Shown here piece by piece: positions 31,607 through 40,600 of a DNA stretch of 64,000 nucleotides. The stretch is taken from NCBI GenBank assembly GCA_003490025.1, contig DNJC01000138.1:1-64000 (forward strand), given 5' to 3'. Source of the stretch: Geobacter sp. Lineage in GTDB: Bacteria; Desulfobacterota; Desulfuromonadia; Geobacterales; Geobacteraceae. The notes under the pieces were generated by a model that saw only the letters and a list, made by a program, of their open reading frames with translations, was not told the origin of the DNA and did no database searches. Both the position numbers and the translations under genes were made by a program. Numbering within the stretch: the first letter of the stretch is position 1; every line of letters starts with the position of its first letter.

Positions 31607-33910
31607 TCACTTGATGCAGACCCGGCGCACCTCGTGGATGTCGGTCAGCCCCTGGAAGCATTTCAGGATGCCGTCCTGCTTCAGCGTGGTCATCCCGTCC
31701 GCGATCGCCTGCTTCCTCAGGTCGGAAACCTCGGCCTTCCCCTTCACGAGCGCCTTCATCGGTTCGCTGCAGTCAAGAAGCTCGTGCAGACCGAGCCTCC
31801 CCTTGTACCCAGAGCCGTTGCACTTGGGGCACCCCTTCCCTTTTGACAGCACGATCCCCGCCGGGTCCATCCCCAGGGCGCGGAACTGCTCCACCCCGTA
31901 CTCCGTGATGATCTCCTGCAGCTCCGCCTTTTGCGGCGTATAGGTCTCCTTGCAGGCGCCGCAGAGCCTCCGGGCCAGGCGCTGCGCGAGTACGCAGAGC
32001 AGCGCGTCGGAAAAGCTGAACGGATCGAGCCCCATGTCGAGAAGCCTCGTCACCGTCTCGGGCGCCGAGTTGGTGTGCAGGGTGGAGAAGACCAGGTGCC
32101 CGGTGAGCGACGACTCCACGCCGATGGAGGCGGTCTCCTCGTCGCGCATCTCGCCGACCATGATCACGTCCGGGTCCGCCCTCAGGAAGGCGCGCAGGGC
32201 GACGGCGAAGGAGAAGCCGATCTTGCTGTTCACCTGCACCTGTCGGAGCCCCCTCTGGGTGATCTCGATCGGGTCCTCCGCGGTCCAGATCTTGGTCTCC
32301 GGCGTGTTGATGGTGGAGACGGCGGAGTGGAGCGTGGTCGTCTTGCCGGAGCCGGTCGGCCCGACCACCAGGATGAGCCCGTACGGCTTCTTGATGTTCT
32401 CCACGAAGACCCGCCGGTTGCGCTCGGTGAGCCCCAGGTTCTCGAACGGGATCGGCTCCCCCGAGGCGAGGATCCTCAGCACCACGTCCTCTAGCTGACC
32501 TGCGCTCGGCAGGGTCGCCACCCTGAGCTCGATGTTCTTGGGGCCGAATTTCTTGAAGTCGATCTTGCCGTCCTGCGGCTTCCTCCTCTCCGCGATGTCG
32601 AGCCCGGCCATGATCTTCACCCTCGAGGTGATGGCGTGCTTGAACTTGTACGGAATCCGATGGTAGATGACGCAGCGGCCGTCGATCCTGAGGCGCACCA
32701 GCACGTCCTCCCGTCCGGGAGCCGGTTCGATGTGGATGTCGGAGGCGTTTTTCTCGTACGCCTCGCAGATGATCTTGTTGACCAGTTGGACGATGACGCT
32801 GTCCTGCTCCGAGACCCGCTGCACCTCCTGCTCTACTGCCGGGTCCTCCGTCGTGTCCAGCTTGCTGAGGAGGTCGGAGACGGTGGGGGGAGGGCCATCG
32901 TCGACGACGGCGGGGAGCCCGTAGTAGTGGTCGATGAAGCGCCCGATGTCCTCCCTGAACGCCCCCACGAAGCTGATCCTCTTGCACTCCTGGAAGATGA
33001 ATTTGATCAGGTCCTGCTTGGCCAGGTCGGTCGGGTCCTCCATGGCGACCTGCAGCACGCTGTTGTCGATCTTCACCGGGACCCAGCGCTCCTTCTTCAG
33101 TCGGTTCGGCTTCATCCTTTTCAGGATGTCGTCCAGCCTCGGGAGGTCCGGGTCGAAGGAGATGAACTCGGTGCCGAAGTTGAGGCTCAGGCACTTGGTC
33201 ATCTCGTCCCGGGAGATGTTGAAGTCCCGCATCAGGAGGTTGTCGAGCCCGATGGCGGCGGCGTCCGGATGGGCCGCGGCCTTCTGTATGTCGGGCTCCT
33301 CCAGCAGGTTCTTGTCCAGAAGGTAGTTGTAGCGCGACTTGTTCCGTATCAGTTTGGCGGAAGCCGAGAGCCTGAAGATGTTCTGGATGGCGATGGAGAG
33401 CGAGGTAGCCAGCTCGATGGCGTAGCTCAGGTCCGTCTCGTCGAAGACCGGGGCGTCCTTCTTGTTGATGAGCTGCATGACCCCGAGGAGCTGGTTGCTG
33501 AACTTCATCGGGATGCAGAGCACCTGCCTGGTCCTGTAGCCGGTCTTCTTGTCCCAGTTCACATCGAAGGTCAGTTCCGAACTGATCATCCTCAGCTCGT
33601 GGCTGTCGTAGGCGTCCTTGATGTTCAGCACCGCTGCGGAAAGGGCGCAGTAGCCGGCGAGGCTGTTGCTGCCGATCGGGACCGTGATCTGCTGGATCTC
33701 GTCCCCCGATTTCACCTTTGACATCAGCATCTTCCGTTTATGGTCGATGACGTAGATGGTGAGCCGCTCGGCCTTGAAGAGTTCGGCGATGCTGTCCCGC
33801 AACTGGATCAGGATGGTGTTCAGGTTTCCGGAGGAATGGATCTCGTTGATCTTCTCCATGAACCGCTTGCGATGTTCCAGTTGTTGTTTGAGCAGATCGG
33901 TTTCCGGCAT
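31607..33910 (-). CDS. GAF-containing PilB/GspE-type secretion ATPase
   Basis: A 767-residue cytoplasmic motor ATPase. Residues about 15-175 form a GAF domain (LFKAERLTIYVIDHKR, VLCIPMKFSNQLLGVMQLINKKD). An MshEN/N1-like domain covers about 200-330. The ATPase domain follows, with Walker A GPTGSGKTTT (Lys523), GEMRDEETA, and the zinc site CGACKE/CPKCNGSGY near 645-710. Such ATPases drive type IV pilus or type II secretion. No other pilus or secretion gene lies adjacent, so the system served is unknown. The GAF domain suggests ligand control, possibly by a cyclic nucleotide; the adjacent gene is a cyclase. Confidence 0.88.
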   Translation of the reverse strand: MPETDLLKQQLEHRKRFMEKINEIHSSGNLNTILIQLRDSIAELFKAERLTIYVIDHKRKMLMSKVKSGDEIQQITVPIGSNSLAGYCALSAAVLNIKDAYDSHELRMISSELTFDVNWDKKTGYRTRQVLCIPMKFSNQLLGVMQLINKKDAPVFDETDLSYAIELATSLSIAIQNIFRLSASAKLIRNKSRYNYLLDKNLLEEPDIQKAAAHPDAAAIGLDNLLMRDFNISRDEMTKCLSLNFGTEFISFDPDLPRLDDILKRMKPNRLKKERWVPVKIDNSVLQVAMEDPTDLAKQDLIKFIFQECKRISFVGAFREDIGRFIDHYYGLPAVVDDGPPPTVSDLLSKLDTTEDPAVEQEVQRVSEQDSVIVQLVNKIICEAYEKNASDIHIEPAPGREDVLVRLRIDGRCVIYHRIPYKFKHAITSRVKIMAGLDIAERRKPQDGKIDFKKFGPKNIELRVATLPSAGQLEDVVLRILASGEPIPFENLGLTERNRRVFVENIKKPYGLILVVGPTGSGKTTTLHSAVSTINTPETKIWTAEDPIEITQRGLRQVQVNSKIGFSFAVALRAFLRADPDVIMVGEMRDEETASIGVESSLTGHLVFSTLHTNSAPETVTRLLDMGLDPFSFSDALLCVLAQRLARRLCGACKETYTPQKAELQEIITEYGVEQFRALGMDPAGIVLSKGKGCPKCNGSGYKGRLGLHELLDCSEPMKALVKGKAEVSDLRKQAIADGMTTLKQDGILKCFQGLTDIHEVRRVCIK

Positions 33911-33930
33911 GACGGGGCGTTCCTTGTAGT

Positions 33931-33956
33931 CCCCCCTCCCCTTCAGGGGGAGGGGC
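33931..33956. repeat. GC-rich dispersed palindrome
   Basis: CCCCTCCCC-TTCA-GGGGGAGGGG between the divergent ATPase and cyclase genes; same family as the copies at 3119, 13234, 17911 and 45077. Confidence 0.55.
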
Positions 33957-34062
33957 GGGGTGGGGACGGGTGAAAAGTTCCCTTAAAGTTTCAAACGTTA
34001 TTTCCGAAACATGTAAGTAGCTAATCGGCAAAAGGGCGAGCTACTGAAGGAAATATTCAGCC

Positions 34063-36033
34063 ATGACCAACATCAGCGCAGCCACAATCCGTTTCCTGAT
34101 CGGCTGTGCCGTTACCTCCCTCTTCTGCCTCTTGCTGATCAACAACCCGCTCCCCCTGGAGATCGTGGAGGCCAAGCTCTACGACCTCCGCTTCCACCTG
34201 CGCGGGACGGTCGCTCCCCCGGACACCGTCGTCATCGCGGCCATCGATGAAAAGAGCGTGGCGAGACTCGGGCGCTGGCCCTGGAGCCGGAAGACCATGG
34301 CCGGACTGGTGCGAAAGCTTGCACAGGCCGAGGCCGCGGTGGTGGCCTTCGACGTCATCTTCTCGGAAAAGGACAAGGACGACCGGGAGCTGAGCCGCGC
34401 CATAGAGGACGCCGGCAACATCATCCTCCCCGTCGCCTTCGATTTCGAGAGCAGAAGCACGGCGATATCGAACCCGGACCTGGAGCAGTTCGCCCTCTCA
34501 GAGCTGGAGGAACCGGGACTGTATCGGAGTTACCCTCCGCTCGCCTCGGGCGGAAAGCCGCTGATGCCGGTGAAATTGCTCAGGGATGGCGCCATGGGGC
34601 TGGCCCATATCAGCATGCTCCCCGATTACTTCGACGGGACGCTGCGCTGGGAGGCGCTTCTCGTCGGCTACAACAACCTGCTCTACCCGTCGCTTGGCCT
34701 GCGCAGCGCCGCCTTCTTCAAGGGGATTCCCACCGAGAAGCTCAAGGTGCGCGCGACCCGCTCCATCGGCGTCGGCAAGACGGTGATCCCGACGGACCGC
34801 TGGGGGCGCATGCCGGTCAACTATTACGGCCCCGGCCGCACGCTGCGCCACATCTCCATCGCGGACATCATGGACGGCAAGGTCGGCGTCAAGGAATTGG
34901 GGAACAAGATCGTCTTCGTCGGCGCGACCGCGGTTGGGCTTTTCGACCTGAGGGTGACGCCGTTTTCCGCCGTCATGCCCGGGGTGGAGAAGCAGGCGAC
35001 GGTGGCGGCGACCATCCTGGAGAACCGGTTCCTGGTCCAGGCGACACGCCTGCAGGATCTCTGTTTTCTGCTCCTTTCCGGCCTGGCGACCGCCCTTTTG
35101 TTGAGCCGTTTCCGGTTGATGCTGGGGGCGAGCGCAACGGCTATCTGCATGGCGGTGATCTCCGCGGCGGGATTGCTCCTGTTCAACCGGTGGGGCGTGT
35201 GGGTCAACCTCGCCTGCCCGCTGGGGAACGTGCTCGGGATGTTCATGTCGGTGACCGCCTGGAACTACACGGTGGAGGAGCGTCGCGCCCGCAGGATCAG
35301 GGCCATGTTCTCGAGCTACGTCACCACGACCATCGTCAACGAGTTGATCGACAACCCGGCGCTGGCCAGGCTCGGGGGCGAAAAGCGCGAGGTGAGCATC
35401 CTCTTCTCCGACGTCAGGGGATTCACCACCTTCTCCGAGCAGCACGAGCCGGAAGAGGTGGTCGCCATACTGAACGAGTATCTGGGCGAGATGACGGACG
35501 TGATCCTGAAGTCGGGGGGGACGCTGGATAAGTTCATCGGCGACGCCATCATGGCATTCTGGAACGCCCCGCTTCCCTGTCCCGACCACGGCGAGCGGTC
35601 GGTGAGATGCGCACTGGACATGCAGGCAAGGCTGGAGCAGCTGCACGACAAGTGGGACCGGGAAGGAAAGCCGAAGCTCTCCTGCGGCATCGGCATCAAC
35701 ACCGGCGAGGTCATCGTCGGGAACATCGGGGCCGAAGGGAAGAAGATGGAGTACACGGTGATCGGCGACGAGGTGAACCTTGCCTCCCGGGTGGAGTCGC
35801 TGACCCGCACCTTCGACGCCGGGATCCTGGTGACCGAGAAGACCGTGGCGAAGCTGAGGAGCGCGATCGAGGCGGGGACCCTGGAGGGGATGGAGATCAG
35901 CGGCGTGCGCCGGGTAATAGTGAAGGGAAAGCAGCAGCCGGTGACGCTGTACCAGGTGGTGCCGGCAGACGCGGCCCCCGCGGTCATCACCGAATGCGCC
36001 GACCTGGAACCGCTGAGATTGACGGAGAAGTAG
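34063..36033 (+). CDS. CHASE2-domain adenylate cyclase
   Basis: A membrane-bound class III nucleotide cyclase of 656 residues. The N-terminal membrane segment (9-27) is followed by a periplasmic CHASE2 domain to about 335, three membrane segments (about 340-410), and a cytoplasmic cyclase domain. Metal-binding Asp450 (ILFSDVRGFT) and Asp494 (FIGDAIMAFWNAP), the NLASR transition-state residues, and Thr in EYTVIGDEVNLASR (class IIIb style) are visible, so it is likely active on ATP. CHASE2 senses an unknown extracellular signal. AAGGA precedes the ATG. The TPR-barrel and FecR genes follow on the same strand. Confidence 0.92.
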   Translation: MTNISAATIRFLIGCAVTSLFCLLLINNPLPLEIVEAKLYDLRFHLRGTVAPPDTVVIAAIDEKSVARLGRWPWSRKTMAGLVRKLAQAEAAVVAFDVIFSEKDKDDRELSRAIEDAGNIILPVAFDFESRSTAISNPDLEQFALSELEEPGLYRSYPPLASGGKPLMPVKLLRDGAMGLAHISMLPDYFDGTLRWEALLVGYNNLLYPSLGLRSAAFFKGIPTEKLKVRATRSIGVGKTVIPTDRWGRMPVNYYGPGRTLRHISIADIMDGKVGVKELGNKIVFVGATAVGLFDLRVTPFSAVMPGVEKQATVAATILENRFLVQATRLQDLCFLLLSGLATALLLSRFRLMLGASATAICMAVISAAGLLLFNRWGVWVNLACPLGNVLGMFMSVTAWNYTVEERRARRIRAMFSSYVTTTIVNELIDNPALARLGGEKREVSILFSDVRGFTTFSEQHEPEEVVAILNEYLGEMTDVILKSGGTLDKFIGDAIMAFWNAPLPCPDHGERSVRCALDMQARLEQLHDKWDREGKPKLSCGIGINTGEVIVGNIGAEGKKMEYTVIGDEVNLASRVESLTRTFDAGILVTEKTVAKLRSAIEAGTLEGMEISGVRRVIVKGKQQPVTLYQVVPADAAPAVITECADLEPLRLTEK

Positions 36034-36053
36034 GAAAAAAACCGAAAACCATT

Positions 36054-36133
36054 GGCACGGAGAAAATCTGAGGAAATCTGAGGTTGCCCCCTTGAAAGCC
36101 TTTCTCGGAAGTTCTCAGATTTTCTCCGTGGCC
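36054..36133. repeat. Long inverted repeat in the cyclase/TPR gap
   Basis: GGCACGGAGAAAATCTGAG (36054-36072) and CTCAGATTTTCTCCGTGGCC (36114-36133) are inverted copies with one base extra on the right. The loop repeats AAATCTGAGG. It occupies most of the 137-base gap and could attenuate readthrough, or be a mobile repeat as seen in other Geobacter genomes. Confidence 0.65.
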
Positions 36134-36170
36134 AACGGTTATGGTTTCTGTTTTTAAAGGAGGGACGACC

Positions 36171-37685
36171 GTGAGCAAAGCCGCTTCTATCGCCATATTG
36201 GCACTGTTGGCCTGTTTCGCCTGGGGTGCGCCGGCGCAGGCTGGGACGCTGGAGGATGGGGTCGAGCAGTACCGGGCCGAGAATTTCGAGGAGGCGCTGG
36301 TGCTTCTGACCAAGGCCCGGACGGAACAGCCGGAATCCTCACTGGCCGCCTTCTACCTCGGCATGGCCCGCAAACAGGGAGGCGACCTCTCCGGCGCCGT
36401 CAAGGACCTCACGGACGCGGCGACGCTGAAGCCGCCCGTCCTCGACTCCTACCTGGAACTGGCCGACGCGTACCATGTCCTGGGGGACGAGGACAGGGCC
36501 CTGGAATGGGTCAACCGCTCGGAGAAGGCCGGGGTGAGACCGGGGCGGAGCGCCTTTCTCAAGGGGATGATCCTGGCGGGGCAGGGGCAGCGCGCTGAGG
36601 CGATCCTCTCTTTCGAACAGGCAAAGCGGCTCGACGCCACGCTGGCCCAGCCGGCCGATTTCCAGATCGCCATCGCAATGGCCGGGTCCCGCAAGTTCTC
36701 CCGCGCCCGCGACGCGCTGAGGGCGGTGGTCGCCGCCGACCCGAGCTCGGAGATAGCCTCCTATGCCAAGGAGTACGAACAGTCGTTCACGAGGATACTT
36801 GAGAGCTACCGGCCGCTGCGCCTCGCCGTCGGGCTCAACTACATGTACGACGACAACGCCATCTCCAATCCCTCCAACGCCGGGGCCCGGGCGCAGATAG
36901 GGAACCCGACCGGCCAGCAGGACCACGCCTTCCTCGGGACGCTCCGCCTCGACTACAACCCGATGCCTTCCGACGAGATGCTGTTCAGCGCACAGTACCT
37001 CGTGCAAAGCACCAAGTACGGCAACACCAACACGAGCGAGGAAAACCCGAGCACGGTGATCAATTCGCTCACCCTCATCCCGGGCTGTACGTTCGGCGAC
37101 TCGGCCATATCGATTCCCTTCAACTACACCCACGTTCTGCTCAAGGAAAACAAGTACCAGCAGCTCTTCGCGGTACGCCCGACCTGGTCCTGGCAGGCCG
37201 CTGCGCAGCATATCCTGCAGGGAGGCGTCAGCTACACCGTCCGCGATATGCTGCAGTCCGCGCTCTCCGGCGACGAGCGACGCGACGCCGAGATCTGGGG
37301 CGCGTCGGCGGGCTACATCTTCAGTTACGGCACCCGGGGAGGGATGGCATCCCTGCGCTACGACTACAGCTTCGACGACACCGCCGGGGTCAACTGGCAG
37401 AACAGGGGGCACAAGTGGTCGGTGAACGGGGTGGTCCCGCTGGCGGAAAAGTTGAAGCTGAACCTCTCGGGCGAGGTCTCGACGCAAGACTACCTGAACA
37501 CCAACACCATCTTCGGGGTCAGGCGCGACGACACCACCTGGTTCGGCACCGCCGGGATAAGCTACAACCTCACCAATGACGTCGTCCTCTCGGCCCAGTA
37601 CGCCCACACGACGGCCCAGTCCAACATCCCGGTCTACGGCTACAGCCGCAACACCTTCACCACCGGCATAGAGTTCAGTTTCTAG
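36171..37685 (+). CDS. TPR and outer membrane beta-barrel protein
   Basis: The start is GTG 36171, 7 bases after AAAGGAGGG (504 residues); the ATG frame from 36141 has no such site. A signal peptide ends at APAQA before GTLEDG. Residues about 25-210 are TPR-like helices (AENFEEALVLLTKARTEQPESSLAAFYLGMARK). The remaining 280 residues are a beta barrel (LRLAVGLNYMYDDNAI, TLRLDYNPMPSDEMLFSAQYLV) ending TTGIEFSF with a terminal Phe, as needed for BAM insertion. This layout resembles TPR-barrel export or assembly factors such as Slam-like proteins. It lies 12 bases before the FecR giant gene. Confidence 0.85.
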   Translation: MSKAASIAILALLACFAWGAPAQAGTLEDGVEQYRAENFEEALVLLTKARTEQPESSLAAFYLGMARKQGGDLSGAVKDLTDAATLKPPVLDSYLELADAYHVLGDEDRALEWVNRSEKAGVRPGRSAFLKGMILAGQGQRAEAILSFEQAKRLDATLAQPADFQIAIAMAGSRKFSRARDALRAVVAADPSSEIASYAKEYEQSFTRILESYRPLRLAVGLNYMYDDNAISNPSNAGARAQIGNPTGQQDHAFLGTLRLDYNPMPSDEMLFSAQYLVQSTKYGNTNTSEENPSTVINSLTLIPGCTFGDSAISIPFNYTHVLLKENKYQQLFAVRPTWSWQAAAQHILQGGVSYTVRDMLQSALSGDERRDAEIWGASAGYIFSYGTRGGMASLRYDYSFDDTAGVNWQNRGHKWSVNGVVPLAEKLKLNLSGEVSTQDYLNTNTIFGVRRDDTTWFGTAGISYNLTNDVVLSAQYAHTTAQSNIPVYGYSRNTFTTGIEFSF

Positions 37686-37697
37686 GGGGAAACGCAG

Positions 37698-40600
37698 ATG
37701 AAATCCATGACAGCTCGTCAATTCAGGCCGATCCTGATTTCCATCTTGTTACCACTCATGCTGCTCGCCTTTTCCGGTACGGCACTGGCGGAGGTCGTCG
37801 GCAGACTCACCCGCGTGGAAGGGGGCGTCGACATAATGCCGGGCGGCAGCCTTCCGGCAGTCGCGGCCAAGGGGGGCTCGGCGGTGCAGACGGGGGACTT
37901 CGTCCGCACCAAGAGCAACTCCCGCGCCGAGATCACCTTCAACGACGGGAGCGTGGTGAAGATCGCTCAGCGCAGCCGCATCGACGTGTCGGAGTACTCC
38001 GGCTCGGTCCGCAAACTCGGCCTGCCGCGCGGCAAGGTGCAGGCGACGGTGGTTCCGAGCGCGGGAGGAGGTGCAACGCACAGCTTCGAGATCCGGACAC
38101 CGAACGCGATAGCGGGGGTGCGCGGCACCTCGTTCTACGTCTATCACCAGGCGAACGTCACCGGAGTCGCCGTGCTGGAAGGGGTGGTGCGCACCACGAG
38201 CCTCTTCGCCCCGTCGAAGGGGGTGACGCTGGTGGCCGGAACCGCCACCACCATCACCAAAAAGGGCGCACCGACGCCGCCGCGGCCGGTCTCGGCGACC
38301 GAGCTGGATACCCATAAGAACGACGTGTCACCGACGGCGACAAAGGGGGGCGATGTGCATGGTACTGCCCCTGCTGGCGGTGCGGAGTCGACGGGTTCGG
38401 CAGGGTCGTCCACGGCAACAACATCTACAACTTCTGCCGGCAGCGCGACGGCAGATTCTACGGACAGCAGTGGCTCAAGCTCAGGAAGCACGACCTCGAC
38501 CACCGGCGACAGCACCGCCTCGAGCAGTACAACCACTGCCTCCGGTACGGACACAACAACGAGCACAACAGCCGCTAGCACAACGACGGTAAGTACCGGT
38601 GAAAGTTATTCCGGCAGCACGATCACCGCCGTAGTGGATCCCGTCATCACGGTCTCTTCGTTCACCCCACCGGCGGAAAACACGATCACCCCCACTACCC
38701 AGACGCAGACGACGACTACGACACAGGTACAACCGGTGGTCGTCCCGGTGAGCGACACACGTGAAGATGTCAAGGAAGAGATCAAGGAAGACATCGAGAC
38801 AGTGATCGTGACGACTCCTACACCGACACCGGAACCGGAACCTACAGTGGAACCGGCGCCGACCACCGACCCGGTCCCGACCACTGACCCGGCGCCGACC
38901 ACAGACCCGGTTCCGACCACAGACCCGGCGCCGACCACAGACCCGGCTCCGACCACCGACCCGGCTCCGACCACTGACCCGGCTCCGACCACCGACCCGG
39001 CTCCGACCACTGACCCGGCTCCGACCACCGACCCGGTCCCGACCACCGACCCGGTCCCGACCACCGACCCGGTCCCGACCACCGACCCGACGCCAACTCC
39101 GGACCCGACGCCGTCGACGCCTCTTTTCACCGGGGTCCTTCCCGCGGGGCTCATGTCGCGTGATTCGACCGTCGATCCTGACTCGAACTTCCTGACCATC
39201 ATCAGCGATCCGGATTTCGCCCCGATCCTCTCGGGCACCACGTCGCTTTGGACGGGGAGCGCCCAAGCTGCTCTCGGCGGCACCTACCCGACGCTCCCCC
39301 TGCTGCAGCCCAACCACTACTGGTTCGGCCATTTCTTCTCCGGCAGCACGGCCGCCGACACCACCTCTGACGGCGGCGCCTACTTCGGTTATTTCGGCGG
39401 CATGTCGCTGGACGGCAGCGGGGTCCTCGACGCCAACCTGAGCGCGCTGTACGTCGACCCAACCGGGAAGGCGGGGATCATGCAGGGATCCATCCCCGGG
39501 ACCTTCACCTCCGGTGGCGCGATAAGCGGCACCGGCACGCTCACCCTGACCGAACTCAACGCGAGCAGCGGCCTTGCCCCGGCATCGTTCGCTGCCGGTT
39601 GGTGGGATGCCAAGAACGGCAGCACCATTGTGGAGGTGACCGGCCCGGCACTGAGCGATTACTCCGGCTACATCCCGCCGTCAGGCACCACCACCGGTAC
39701 CACCGGCGGCACCACCGGCGGCACCACCACCGCGGCGACGACGGGCGGCGCTACCAACGGAGCGGGTAGGGAGAATAGGAACCCGACCGAGGGGCTCCTG
39801 ATGGACGGGCTGGACATCACCAGCGAGATGACCAATCGCGGCGACGTGTTGAAGCTGGGCTATCTAAGCGCCGACCCGAGCTTCGGCATCTGGACCAGGG
39901 AATCCTTCGGCTCGTACAGCGGCAGCGGGACGAGGTTCGTTCTTATCAGCAATGCGGAGTGGGGGAGCACGAACGTCGACGGCTTCTTCACCCTTGAGGA
40001 TGCCGTGAAGGTGATCTCCCTCGGGGGGTGGCAGTCCGGAGGCGCCCTCTCTGCGACGGCGGACGGCGTCTGGGGGAACCTGAACAGCGGGAGCATCAGG
40101 CTCTTGACCGGTACGCTCATCGGGTCGTCCAATGCTGCCACGTCGACTTTCGGCGCGGTCAGCACCGGGGCCTTCATCGACCTGAACCGCTTCCTTTCCG
40201 ACCCGGCCCTCGCCGGGAACCTCGGCTTTCCGACATTGAAGGGGGGCGACACGTTCACCCTCACCGGTTCCAGTGCGACCGGCAGCGTTTCCCTCGGCAC
40301 CATCAGCTTGTACAGCAGGAGCGCGGGAGACCCCGTATCGGTTTGGGTCGCCCCGAACGTCAACGGCAGTTTCAGCGGGACTCTGGAGCAGAGGTTCTCA
40401 CTCACGAACGGCACGACTGCCGGAGGCAGCACAATCATGGGTAACATGCGTATCGGCAGCGTCACCCCGGCAACCGGACCCAGCACCTGGCTCGGCACCG
40501 TCGAGGGTTTCGGCGAGATAGCAGGCGGCTCCTTCAGAAGCGAGTTCGACGGCATCGCGGCCGGCACCTACACCGGCAACACCTTCACCGGCGCCGCCGC

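Noticed and set aside
38861..39094. CRISPR array or microsatellite of non-coding type
   Set aside because: The 18-base repeats are in frame and encode the PTTDPx linker of a large protein.
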